From: Guptibacillus hwajinpoensis
GTDB lineage: Bacteria > Bacillota > Bacilli > Bacillales > Guptibacillaceae
Assembly (NCBI RefSeq): GCF_029277305.1
Contig: NZ_CP119526.1
Direction: 5' to 3' (one strand)
DNA: 64,000 nucleotides
Shown in pieces: positions 42,882-50,605 of this stretch. Both the position numbers and the translations under genes were made by a program. The notes under the pieces were generated by a model. It did no database searches. It saw only the letters and a program-made list of their open reading frames with translations, and had not been told where the DNA came from. Numbering within the stretch: position 1 is the stretch's first letter; each line of letters begins with the position of its first letter.

Positions 42882-44723
42882 TTGTGTGGCATAACAGGAT
42901 GGGTTGATTGGAAACAGGATCTGACAGGGGAGAAGAAAGTTCTTCAACAGATGGCCAATACGTTATCAAAACGCGGCCCGGATGCTTCTACCTGCTGGTT
43001 ACAAGGCCATTGTGGGTTTGGACATACGCGTTTAATTGTCGTCGATCCAGCTGGTGGTGGTCAACCAATGACGCGTAAACATCGTGAGAAAAGCTATACC
43101 ATTTGCTATAACGGTGAGTTGTACAATACGGAAGATATAAGAAAGGTTCTGCTTGGCAAAGGATATTCATTTCAATCACATTCAGATACAGAAGTTCTCT
43201 TAACATCTTATGTTGAATGGGGAGAGGCTTGTGTTGATCACTTAAACGGTATTTTTGCATTCGCTATTTGGGACGGAGATCAGTTGTTTCTAGCGCGAGA
43301 TCGACTAGGAGTGAAACCATTATTCTATCGAAATAGTGGCAGTTCTGTTCAATTTGGTTCAGAGCTGAAAGCTATTCTTGCTCATCCTGCTGTGAAAACT
43401 GAAATTGATCGGGAAGGGTTACAAGAAATATTCGGCCTTGGGCCTTCAAGAACGCCGGGTCACGGAGTTTTCCGTGGTATTCAAGAACTACGCCCGGGTT
43501 TTGCAATGATATTTGATCGAAATGGTTTAAAGAAGTGGCGTTATTGGAACGTAAAGAGCGAAGAGCACACAGATAATTTAGATACTACAGTTGAAACAGT
43601 TGGAGATCTTTTGAAAGATGCAATTAAGAGGCAGCTCGTCGCAGATGTTCCTGTTTGTACATTTTTATCTGGAGGAGTTGATTCAAGCGCCATTACATCT
43701 GTTGCTCAAACCGCATTTGCAAATGATGGCAGAGGAACGCTGCGGTCGTTTTCAGTAGATTATGTTGATAATGATAAATTCTTTGAAAGTAGTGAATTCC
43801 AGCCAAATGCTGACGCACCATGGATCAAAAAAGTATCGGCAGAACTTGCTACGGATCATACGAACTGTGTCATTGATACCGATCAACTCGTTCACCATTT
43901 AAAAGGAGCTATACAATGTCGTGATCTTCCTGGAATGGCGGATGTAGATTCTTCGCTTCTATGGTTTTCAAAGCAAATAAAACAACATGCAACTGTTGCA
44001 CTTTCTGGTGAATGTGCAGATGAAATATTCGGGGGCTACCCCTGGTTCCATAAACCGGAACTTCTTGATCAAGAACAGTTCCCATGGATGCGTTCAACCC
44101 TCGAACGTCAGGCTATGTTAAAAGAAGATGTTCGAAATAAGTTAAAACTTGAGCAGTACGTAACAGATCGGTATCGTGAGTCGATTAACGAAACGCCTCG
44201 TCTAGATGGCGAAAGTGAGTTAGAAGCGAAAAGAAGATCGCTCTTTTATTTGAATCTAAATTGGTTTATGACAACGTTACTCGAACGAAAAGATCGAATG
44301 AGTATGGGAGCAAGTCTTGAAGTAAGGGTTCCTTTCTCAGACCATCGGATAATTGAGTACGTTTGGAATGTACCATGGGATATGAAGATGCTTGATGGTA
44401 GAGAGAAAGGCTTACTAAGGAGAGCGATGACAGGAACGCTTTCCCATGATGTTCTTTATCGTAAGAAAAGTCCTTATCCCAAAACCTATCATCCAGCCTA
44501 CACGAAGGCTGTATCTAGCTGGCTACAGCAGACGATTGATAATAAGCAAGCGCCACTTCTTGTCCTTATTGATCGTCAGGTTGTTCAGGATATTATTGAT
44601 TCAGAAGGAAAGGCCTTTAAGGTGCCGTGGTTTGGTCAGTTGATGGCAGGTCCTCAGTTAATCGCACATCTTGCTCAAATTAATTATTGGATGGAGCAGA
44701 AGGGTGTAAATATTGTAGATTAA
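42882..44723 (+). CDS. asnO: Asparagine synthase (glutamine-hydrolysing), AsnO/AsnB type
   Basis: Class II glutamine amidotransferase fused to an ATP-pyrophosphatase synthetase domain, 613 aa. TTG start at 42882, with GGAGG eight bases upstream, places the nucleophile as Cys2 in MCGITGWVDW. Other features are RGPDAS, GHTRL, CYNGELYN, the PP-loop SGGVDSSAI near residue 263, and SGECADEIFGGYPWFH. B. subtilis AsnO is a sporulation-linked asparagine synthetase of 614 aa, and its place after yisK/yisL agrees. Related enzymes also amidate natural-product acids, so the adjacent monooxygenase and methyltransferase leave that open. Confidence 0.93.
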   Translation: MCGITGWVDWKQDLTGEKKVLQQMANTLSKRGPDASTCWLQGHCGFGHTRLIVVDPAGGGQPMTRKHREKSYTICYNGELYNTEDIRKVLLGKGYSFQSHSDTEVLLTSYVEWGEACVDHLNGIFAFAIWDGDQLFLARDRLGVKPLFYRNSGSSVQFGSELKAILAHPAVKTEIDREGLQEIFGLGPSRTPGHGVFRGIQELRPGFAMIFDRNGLKKWRYWNVKSEEHTDNLDTTVETVGDLLKDAIKRQLVADVPVCTFLSGGVDSSAITSVAQTAFANDGRGTLRSFSVDYVDNDKFFESSEFQPNADAPWIKKVSAELATDHTNCVIDTDQLVHHLKGAIQCRDLPGMADVDSSLLWFSKQIKQHATVALSGECADEIFGGYPWFHKPELLDQEQFPWMRSTLERQAMLKEDVRNKLKLEQYVTDRYRESINETPRLDGESELEAKRRSLFYLNLNWFMTTLLERKDRMSMGASLEVRVPFSDHRIIEYVWNVPWDMKMLDGREKGLLRRAMTGTLSHDVLYRKKSPYPKTYHPAYTKAVSSWLQQTIDNKQAPLLVLIDRQVVQDIIDSEGKAFKVPWFGQLMAGPQLIAHLAQINYWMEQKGVNIVD

Positions 44724-44807
44724 TTTAAGGGTGTTTTCGTAGGCAATGGTTTAAGAGTAGTGGTTGATTTGCGCTACAATCATTAATGACTTTCATAAAA
44801 CTTAAAT

Positions 44808-44845
44808 TAAGAACCGAAGCTATGATTCTCGCTTCGGTTCTTTTT
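44808..44845 (+). terminator. Rho-independent terminator after asnO
   Basis: AAGAACCGAAGC pairs with GCTTCGGTTCTT over ten bases, then TTTG. Confidence 0.88.
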
Positions 44846-44851
44846 GTATGA

Positions 44852-45035
44852 ATGCTTTCTCTTATACATTGTTGCTATTTGAGTAGTGGGGGAATTTCCG
44901 CTCCTACCCGATTTCTGCGGGGGTCTCACCTGTCCCGCTAGTCCCGCAGGAGTCGAGCATCCTTCCGCTCCAATTAGCGTAATGTGGTTTTTTATCTAAA
45001 GATTTTTAAATAGCAACAACTTTTAGATAAGAGCC
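44852..45035. repeat. Family A element, copy 6 (internally deleted)
   Basis: Carries TTTCTGCGGGGGTCTCACCT to CGAGCATCCTTCCGCTCC and the right end CAACAACTTTTAGATAAGAG then CC. The left hairpin arm is shortened. Confidence 0.8.
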
Positions 45036-45056
45036 TATCTAAATAATGATCTGGTT

Positions 45057-45215
45057 ATTTTGGGGAAGAGTCTAACCTCCCACTTCCGCTTTTCTTGATC
45101 CAGCTGCAGTGGGCAGCCTCTCGATCGCTTCACTTCCCAAAATGAACACAAAGAGCGTGTTCTTTTTGGGAAGTTCCAGCGCTTTTCGAGTCTAACCGCC
45201 CACTTCCGCTTTTCT
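45057..45215. repeat. Family C structured repeat, copy 2
   Basis: Stem-loop at 45109-45203: GTGGGC with GCCCAC, ACTTCCCAAAA with TTTTGGGAAGT, GAACAC with GTGTTC. The stem sequences differ from copy 1 but pair equally well, and the flanks CCAGCTGCAG and CTTCCGCTTTTC are shared. It overlaps the last codons of amt. Confidence 0.75.
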
Positions 45216-46586
45216 ATCAACTTTTGGTTTTTCTAGTCCGTTTAGGCGGTCTACTAAGCCGTGGCCGAAGGGAGAACCTGTTGATGGGCTTTCGTTATTG
45301 TTTAGGATCCCGCCGCGTAGTTCGTAGGCTGTTGATCCGTGTTCTGCGAAGTCGAGACCTTGAATTTCTTCTTCCCGTGATACGCGGATAGAGGAGAATC
45401 GTGTGTAGATAAATAGAAACGTACCGAGAGTAACGGAAGTCCAGGCGATGACAGCGAGTACGCCTATTGCTTGAACTAGCAGGAGTGCTGCGCCGCCCCC
45501 GTAGAATAGACCACCTTCTACAGCGAATAGTCCGACAGCTACTGTACCCCAAACACCACATACACCGTGAACAGCGATTGCTCCAACTGGATCATCAAGT
45601 TTAACTCGACGGTCAATTAATTGAACAGCTTCAATTAGAATAACACCTGCAATTAATCCAATGAAGATGGCGCCTATTGGTGATACGCTTGCTGTACCGG
45701 CTGTGATTCCGACCAGTCCTGCAAGAGCGCCGTTTAATGTTAATGAGGCATCGATTTGTTTGTAACGAATGTAAGAATAGAGTGCACTTCCAATTACACC
45801 ACCTGAAGCTGAAAGAAGGGTTGTTGCTACAATAATAGGAATAAGTGCATCACTAGCTGAGAGAGTACTACCTGCATTAAATCCAAACCAGCCGAACCAA
45901 AGGATGAACACACCTAGAGCACCGAGAGGAATATTGTGACCCTGAATAACATTTACTTTGCCATTAGAGTACTTCCCAATACGACCTCCAAGAAAAGAGA
46001 CAGCTACGACAGCACCAATTGCACCAGTTAAATGAACAACAGTTGATCCAGCAAAGTCTGTAAACCCAAGCTCTGAAAGCCATCCGCCGCCCCAAATCCA
46101 GTGACCTACTACTGGATAGACGATTGCGACCATTGCGATCGTTACAGCGATATAACTAATTAGCTTCATTCGTTCCGCAACGGCACCTGAAATAATTGTG
46201 GCGCACGTGGCAGCAAAAACAGCTTGGAATACGAAGAAACCAATGTTTTCAGATTGTCCTAGGAGGAAGAACCCATTCGTTCCAATAAATCCACCTGAGG
46301 ATGTACCAAACATTATTCCGTAGCCGATAATGAAATACAACACGGCTCCTATTGACATTGTTAGTAAGTTCTTCATTAAAATATTGAGAGCGTTTTTCGA
46401 TCGGGTGAAACCTGTTTCGACCATTGCAAACCCGGCATGCATGAAGAAGACAAGAAATGCAGCGATCATAACCCAAATGGTGTCCATTGATTGACTTAAT
46501 GTTGCTACGGCTGCATCTCCTGCAGCAAATGCTTGACCTCCAGAAAGTAGGAAGAGTGCTATAAATAAGGCAGATATCTTTTTCAT
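45192..46586 (-). CDS. amt: Ammonium transporter Amt with signal peptide
   Basis: Amt/MEP channel with about 11 TM helices preceded by a cleavable-looking signal (MKKISALFIALFLLSGGQAF). Family blocks are MHAGFAMVETGFTRSKN, VVHLTGAIGAVVAVSFLGGR, NIPLGALGVFILWFGWFGFN and AVHGVCGVWGTVAVGLFA. Start at 46586 is preferred for the signal peptide; ATGs at 46595 and 46598 are possible. It follows glnB closely, the usual pairing in which P-II blocks the channel under nitrogen excess. The last seven or so codons and stop lie inside a family C repeat, so the C-terminal tail may have been remodelled. Confidence 0.95.
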   Translation of the reverse strand: MKKISALFIALFLLSGGQAFAAGDAAVATLSQSMDTIWVMIAAFLVFFMHAGFAMVETGFTRSKNALNILMKNLLTMSIGAVLYFIIGYGIMFGTSSGGFIGTNGFFLLGQSENIGFFVFQAVFAATCATIISGAVAERMKLISYIAVTIAMVAIVYPVVGHWIWGGGWLSELGFTDFAGSTVVHLTGAIGAVVAVSFLGGRIGKYSNGKVNVIQGHNIPLGALGVFILWFGWFGFNAGSTLSASDALIPIIVATTLLSASGGVIGSALYSYIRYKQIDASLTLNGALAGLVGITAGTASVSPIGAIFIGLIAGVILIEAVQLIDRRVKLDDPVGAIAVHGVCGVWGTVAVGLFAVEGGLFYGGGAALLLVQAIGVLAVIAWTSVTLGTFLFIYTRFSSIRVSREEEIQGLDFAEHGSTAYELRGGILNNNESPSTGSPFGHGLVDRLNGLEKPKVDRKAEVGG

Positions 46587-46608
46587 TGCTTCCATCATCC
46601 TTTTCAAG

Positions 46609-46950
46609 TTATTTAATAGCTGTAAGACCGTGTTCACCAGAACGAATACGAATAACATCTTCTACAGGGTAGACGAAAATTTTACCATCTCCAATTTCAC
46701 CTGTTGCGCATACATCTCGTATATTCTTTACAACGTGGTCAAGCAGGTGATCATCAAAGATGAGTTCGACTTTAATCTTAGGCTGGAGAGAGACTTCAAA
46801 ATGACTTCCTCTGAACACGCCTGTTTGCTTTTTCTGTAACCCACATCCTGCTACTTCAGAAACTGTCATTCCTGTAATACCCTCATCACTCAAACGATCC
46901 CGTAAATTTTGGAAAGCTTCAGGACGAATAATGGCTTCAACTTTTTTCAT
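46609..46950 (-). CDS. glnB: P-II nitrogen regulatory protein (GlnB/GlnK/NrgB type)
   Basis: A 113-aa trimeric signal protein that senses ATP/ADP and 2-oxoglutarate and gates Amt. Visible are MKKVEAIIRPEAF, the T-loop GLQKKQTGVFRGSHFEVSLQ, the B-loop GEIGDGKIFVYPVEDVIRIR and the C-loop RSGEHG. The T-loop residue equivalent to E. coli Tyr51 is Phe51, so regulation by uridylylation is not expected, as in other Gram-positives. First gene of glnB-amt; a GlnR/TnrA box lies between its promoter and start. Confidence 0.95.
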   Translation of the reverse strand: MKKVEAIIRPEAFQNLRDRLSDEGITGMTVSEVAGCGLQKKQTGVFRGSHFEVSLQPKIKVELIFDDHLLDHVVKNIRDVCATGEIGDGKIFVYPVEDVIRIRSGEHGLTAIK

Positions 46951-46963
46951 TTTAGACCCTCCA

Positions 46964-46980
46964 TGTCAGTTTATCTAACA
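46964..46980 (-). promoter_or_regulatory. GlnR/TnrA box upstream of glnB-amt
   Basis: TGTTAGATAAACTGACA on the minus strand fits TGTNA-N7-TNACA exactly. It lies downstream of the predicted -10, a position suited to repression under nitrogen excess. Confidence 0.7.
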
Positions 46981-47000
46981 TCATCTTTCTTCTGTATCCT

Positions 47001-47029
47001 AATAGTATGCTGAGGTACACGTAAATTCA
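47001..47029 (-). promoter_or_regulatory. Sigma-A promoter of glnB-amt
   Basis: TTGAAT, 17 bases, TACTAT on the minus strand, about 50 bases before the glnB ATG. Confidence 0.65.
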
Positions 47030-47153
47030 AGTATATTTTTAGAAAATTTAAAAAACTACGTTAGATAATATTCCATCAGTATAATCGGTAAATTGGTTGA
47101 AGATAGACAAGGTAAGGGTGGTTGCGCTTACAGATTATTTAGTTAAATAAAGA

Positions 47154-47195
47154 CCAAAAAAGAAGCACCTGGAAGGTGTCCAGGTGCTTCTTCAT
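47154..47195 (-). terminator. Terminator of the cyclomaltodextrinase gene
   Basis: AAGAAGCACCTGG and CCAGGTGCTTCTT form a 13-bp stem, with TTTTTT following on the minus strand. Confidence 0.9.
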
Positions 47196-47197
47196 CA

Positions 47198-48931
47198 TTA
47201 AAGTGAGATAATCTCATATCCAAATGGTTCTAGTGTAAGAGCGGTATTTGGTTTGATTTTGTTTCCGAAAAGGCTTGTTGTTTCGTTAGAAAGGGAAAGA
47301 TCCTCAACCGATTGAATAACTTCAGAACTGTTTATTAGGAATAACAGTGTTTCTGTAGTTGTTTCCTTTTTATACTGAATAACGCCATCTTTCGCTGAAA
47401 CAAAATGAAAAGATCCGCTATTTCCAAATGCTGAGTGTGACTTACGTAGTGATATCAGTTCCTCTAGAAAATCGAACAGTTCAGTATCCTGTTCTGTTTT
47501 ATCCCAAATCATACATTCACGACACCCCGGATCAGCTCCGCCCTTCATGCCAATTTCATCACCGTAATAAATGCACGGTGTGCCAGGGAATGAGAATTGA
47601 AGCATGTACATCAGCTTGACCAGATCTTTGCGGTCATTCGCAAGCGTAAGCATCCGAGGCGTGTCATGACTCCCTAATAAGTTGAAGGCAACTTCATTCA
47701 CGTTATCTGGATATGAATGGAGAAGAGAAGTTAGGCGATCCGCCATTGTTTCAACTGAAATTGTTTCATGTGCGAAATGGTCTAGTAGGGCAGATGTCAT
47801 CGGATAATTCATCACTGCATCGAATTGATCCCCTTGAAGCCATGGCATAGAGTCATGCCAGATTTCCCCTAGAATATACAGCTCTGGCTTAATTTGTTTC
47901 ACTGTTCTTCTAAAATCTCTCCAAAACTGGTGATCGATTTCGTTGGCAACATCGAGTCGCCATCCATCAATATCAAATTCTTCTACCCAATACTTACCAA
48001 CTTGAAGTAAATACTCTTTCACTTCAGGATTTTCAGTGTTTAACTTAGGCATTGATGCTTCAAAAGCAAATGTATCATAAGAAGGAAGCGGCTTTGTTTC
48101 TATTGGGAATGAACGAACATGGAACCAATCCTTGTATTTGGAGTCTTCACCGTTTTTCAATAGATCTTGAAATGGTTCGAAATAATACCCGCTATGGTTG
48201 AAAACTGCATCAAGCATAACTTTAATACCTCGTTCATGGCATGCTTTAATCAATTGCTTAAACGTTTCTTTATCACCGAACTGAGGATCGATTTCCAAAT
48301 AATCGATCGTATCGTATTTATGGTTCGATTTCGCTTTAAAGATAGGCGTGAAATAGATTCCGTTTATTCCAAGTTCAGTGAGATGGTCAAGGTGATCAAT
48401 AACGCCTTGGAAATCTCCTCCGAAGAAATTATCTCGTGCTGGAGGATATTCACCCCATGGTAGAACTCCCTTAGGATCTATAGATGAATCACCATTTGCG
48501 AATCGTTCGGGAAAAATTTGGTACCAAACTGTATCTTTTACCCAATCAGGTGCTTTAAAAACATCAATTTCATTTAGAAAAGGGAAACTAAAGTAGTCGT
48601 TCGTATCTAATGGCTGCTCAGTGAAAAAGCCTTTTTCTGTATATACGAGTGATTCAGACTCATCTTCTAAGTAGAAACCATATCTCATGCGTCGGTAGGG
48701 AGGCTCTACAGAAGTGGTCCAGTAATCGAAAAGGTCATCTGAACCAGTTAGTAGCATTTTCTGCTTATGATATTGCCAGACATTATCTTTCCAGTCATAA
48801 GGATCTCCATAAATGAGAGTGACGCTCAATGTGTCGTCTTTTTTCGTTTTCAAGCGCAAGTGAAGAGTTCTTTCATCATAGGCATAAGCGAAATTATTCT
48901 TTGGGCGGTGGTAGATCGCTTCTTTCTGCAT
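47198..48931 (-). CDS. Cyclomaltodextrinase/neopullulanase-type alpha-amylase (GH13)
   Basis: Intracellular GH13 enzyme of 577 aa that hydrolyses cyclodextrins and maltodextrins. An N-terminal CBM34-like domain (residues 1-120) is followed by the catalytic barrel with DAVFNHSG, the nucleophile Asp in GWRLDVANE, the acid Glu in LGEIWHD and LLGSHDTPR. No signal peptide, consistent with use of imported dextrins. SD GGAGG is nine bases before the ATG. It is divergent from malEFG and shares LacI-type operators in the intergenic region. Confidence 0.93.
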   Translation of the reverse strand: MQKEAIYHRPKNNFAYAYDERTLHLRLKTKKDDTLSVTLIYGDPYDWKDNVWQYHKQKMLLTGSDDLFDYWTTSVEPPYRRMRYGFYLEDESESLVYTEKGFFTEQPLDTNDYFSFPFLNEIDVFKAPDWVKDTVWYQIFPERFANGDSSIDPKGVLPWGEYPPARDNFFGGDFQGVIDHLDHLTELGINGIYFTPIFKAKSNHKYDTIDYLEIDPQFGDKETFKQLIKACHERGIKVMLDAVFNHSGYYFEPFQDLLKNGEDSKYKDWFHVRSFPIETKPLPSYDTFAFEASMPKLNTENPEVKEYLLQVGKYWVEEFDIDGWRLDVANEIDHQFWRDFRRTVKQIKPELYILGEIWHDSMPWLQGDQFDAVMNYPMTSALLDHFAHETISVETMADRLTSLLHSYPDNVNEVAFNLLGSHDTPRMLTLANDRKDLVKLMYMLQFSFPGTPCIYYGDEIGMKGGADPGCRECMIWDKTEQDTELFDFLEELISLRKSHSAFGNSGSFHFVSAKDGVIQYKKETTTETLLFLINSSEVIQSVEDLSLSNETTSLFGNKIKPNTALTLEPFGYEIISL

Positions 48932-48948
48932 TATTCATAACCTCCATA

Positions 48949-48962
48949 TGCAATCGTTTGCA
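48949..48962 (-). promoter_or_regulatory. LacI/MalR-type operator, cyclomaltodextrinase side
   Basis: TGCAATCGTTTGCA is a palindrome of the LacI family type 18 bases before the start codon. It also matches cre at 12 of 14 positions, so CcpA is an alternative. Confidence 0.65.
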
Positions 48963-49103
48963 TTTTTTGTTTACCTTTGCATCAACTGTCTATATTAATA
49001 GTGATTGTCCTTCTTTCTATACAAATGTAGAAGATAATAGAGTAGTAGTCAAATGTAAAAACATGGCCAAAATAATATTTTGAAAAAACGTAAAAAAAGT
49101 TTG

Positions 49104-49117
49104 TGCAAACGGTTGCG
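49104..49117 (+). promoter_or_regulatory. LacI/MalR-type operator overlapping the malE -35 box
   Basis: TGCAAACGGTTGCG contains the perfect 12-bp palindrome-like core GCAAACGGTTGC and covers the -35 region of the malE promoter. Confidence 0.65.
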
Positions 49118-49140
49118 AAAATGATGGGGGCATGTATAAT
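49113..49140 (+). promoter_or_regulatory. Sigma-A promoter of malEFG
   Basis: TTGCGA, 16 bases, TATAAT, about 87 bases before malE; flanked by operators on both sides. Confidence 0.65.
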
Positions 49141-49157
49141 AGGTTATAGAAAGCTAG

Positions 49158-49171
49158 TGCAATCGTTTTCA
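49158..49171 (+). promoter_or_regulatory. LacI/MalR-type operator downstream of the malE promoter
   Basis: TGCAATCGTTTTCA resembles the other operators and lies just past the expected transcription start. Confidence 0.55.
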
Positions 49172-49181
49172 CGAAAGTTTT

Positions 49182-49195
49182 TGAAAGCGCTTGTA
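49182..49195 (+). promoter_or_regulatory. cre-like site in the malE leader
   Basis: TGAAAGCGCTTGTA matches cre at 12 of 14 positions; CcpA roadblock repression is plausible. Confidence 0.5.
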
Positions 49196-49226
49196 CCGCT
49201 ATCGTAAATTAAGAGGGGGTTAACAC

Positions 49227-50510
49227 ATGAAACGTTTTTTCGCCTTATTTCTAACACTGGTTCTTGCGATTGGTGTCCTAGCAGCATGCGGACCGCAAAA
49301 TAACCAAAGTTCTTCTAACAGCAACGAGGGTAGTGGCTCTGAAGGTGACGATGCTAACAAACCTGAGAAGCTAGTTGTTTGGGAAGATACAGATAAAGCA
49401 GTTGCACTTGAACCTGCCATTGCGAGTTTCGAAGAAGAGTATGGTATTACTGTAGAATTTAAAGAACTTGGTATGGCTGACGAGATTAGAGAGCAAATTC
49501 GTCTAGATGGCCCAGCCGGTACTGGTCCTGACGTTATTACACTTCCCCACGATCAGATTGGACAAGCTGCAGTTGAAGGTCTTATTTCTCCAATTGAAGT
49601 AGATCAATCTGTCGTTGATACATTCACTGAATCTTCAATTCAAGCAGAGAGCTATGAAGGAAACCTTTATGGTCTTCCAAAGGCTACTGAAACACCGGTT
49701 TTCATTTATAACAAAGAGTTAATGGACGAAGCTCCAGAAACAATGGATGAGGTCTATGATTTCGCTACAGATTTCACGAAAGACAAGAACTATGGTTTCC
49801 TTGCGCTTTGGGATAACTTCTACTTTGCAAACGCTGTACTAGCAGGTTATGGCGGTTATGTGTTTGAGCGTACGGATGAAGGTCTTGATCCACAGAACCT
49901 TGGTTTAAACAATGAAGGGGCTGTAGAAGGTACAGAGTATATCCAGAAATGGTATGACGAAAAACTATTCCCTAAAGGACTTATCGGCGAGAATGGTGGA
50001 TCTTCAATGGATGGTCTCTTTAACGAAGGGAAAGCTGCGTCTGTAATGAATGGACCATGGTCATTCCAGGGCTATAAAGATGCTGGTATTGAAATTGGTG
50101 TAGCTCCAATGCCTAAGCTTCCTAACGGTGAGAATTTCCAAACGTTTATTGGTGTTAAAGGCTGGCACGTAAGTAATTTCTCAGAGAACAAAGAATGGGC
50201 TACTAAGCTTGTAGAATGGATTTCAAATGCTGAGAACGGCAAAATTCGTTATGAGAAGACAGGAGAAATCCCTCCGGTTAAGTCTCTTATTGAAGATCCA
50301 ATTATTGCTGACAATGAAGCTGCAAACGCAGTTGCAGTTCAGTCTTCATACGGTGTTCCAATGCCAAACATTCCTGAAATGGCAGAAGTTTGGGAGCCTG
50401 CAGCATCAGCACTTCAACTTGTAGCAACTGGTAAGCAAGAGCCGAAAGCTGCTCTTGATGAAGCTACTAAAACAATTAAGTCTCAGATTGAACAGAACCA
50501 CAGCAACTAG
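49227..50510 (+). CDS. malE: Maltodextrin-binding lipoprotein (MalE/MdxE)
   Basis: Extracellular solute-binding lipoprotein of 427 aa. Signal ends LAAC with acylated Cys21, followed by a Ser/Asn/Glu linker. Body blocks such as GPAGTGPDVITLPHDQIGQA, GLPKATETPVFIYNKEL, MNGPWSFQGYKDAGI and FIGVKGWHVS are typical of MalE-type proteins. SD AGAGGGGG precedes the ATG. It heads malEFG, and a GC-rich hairpin after its stop probably protects its 3' end and raises MalE level over the permeases. Confidence 0.94.
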   Translation: MKRFFALFLTLVLAIGVLAACGPQNNQSSSNSNEGSGSEGDDANKPEKLVVWEDTDKAVALEPAIASFEEEYGITVEFKELGMADEIREQIRLDGPAGTGPDVITLPHDQIGQAAVEGLISPIEVDQSVVDTFTESSIQAESYEGNLYGLPKATETPVFIYNKELMDEAPETMDEVYDFATDFTKDKNYGFLALWDNFYFANAVLAGYGGYVFERTDEGLDPQNLGLNNEGAVEGTEYIQKWYDEKLFPKGLIGENGGSSMDGLFNEGKAASVMNGPWSFQGYKDAGIEIGVAPMPKLPNGENFQTFIGVKGWHVSNFSENKEWATKLVEWISNAENGKIRYEKTGEIPPVKSLIEDPIIADNEAANAVAVQSSYGVPMPNIPEMAEVWEPAASALQLVATGKQEPKAALDEATKTIKSQIEQNHSN

Positions 50511-50526
50511 ATTCTTGAAAAATCAA

Positions 50527-50554
50527 AGCGGTACTCCGGAAACGGGGTACTGCT
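50527..50554 (+). other. Intergenic hairpin between malE and malF
   Basis: GCGGTACTCCG pairs (with G-T pairs) with CGGGGTACTGC around GAAA-like loop sequence, without a following T run. Suggests mRNA stabilisation or processing rather than termination. Confidence 0.6.
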
Positions 50555-50605
50555 TCTCACTTTAAAGATAGAAAAGTGAGGTGGAGAAAGGGGATTGCCA
50601 TCACG

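Noticed and set aside
47058..47074. Second GlnR/TnrA-like box upstream of the glnB promoter
   Set aside because: CGTTAGATAATATTCCA has more than one mismatch to TGTNA-N7-TNACA and is poorly placed for activation.
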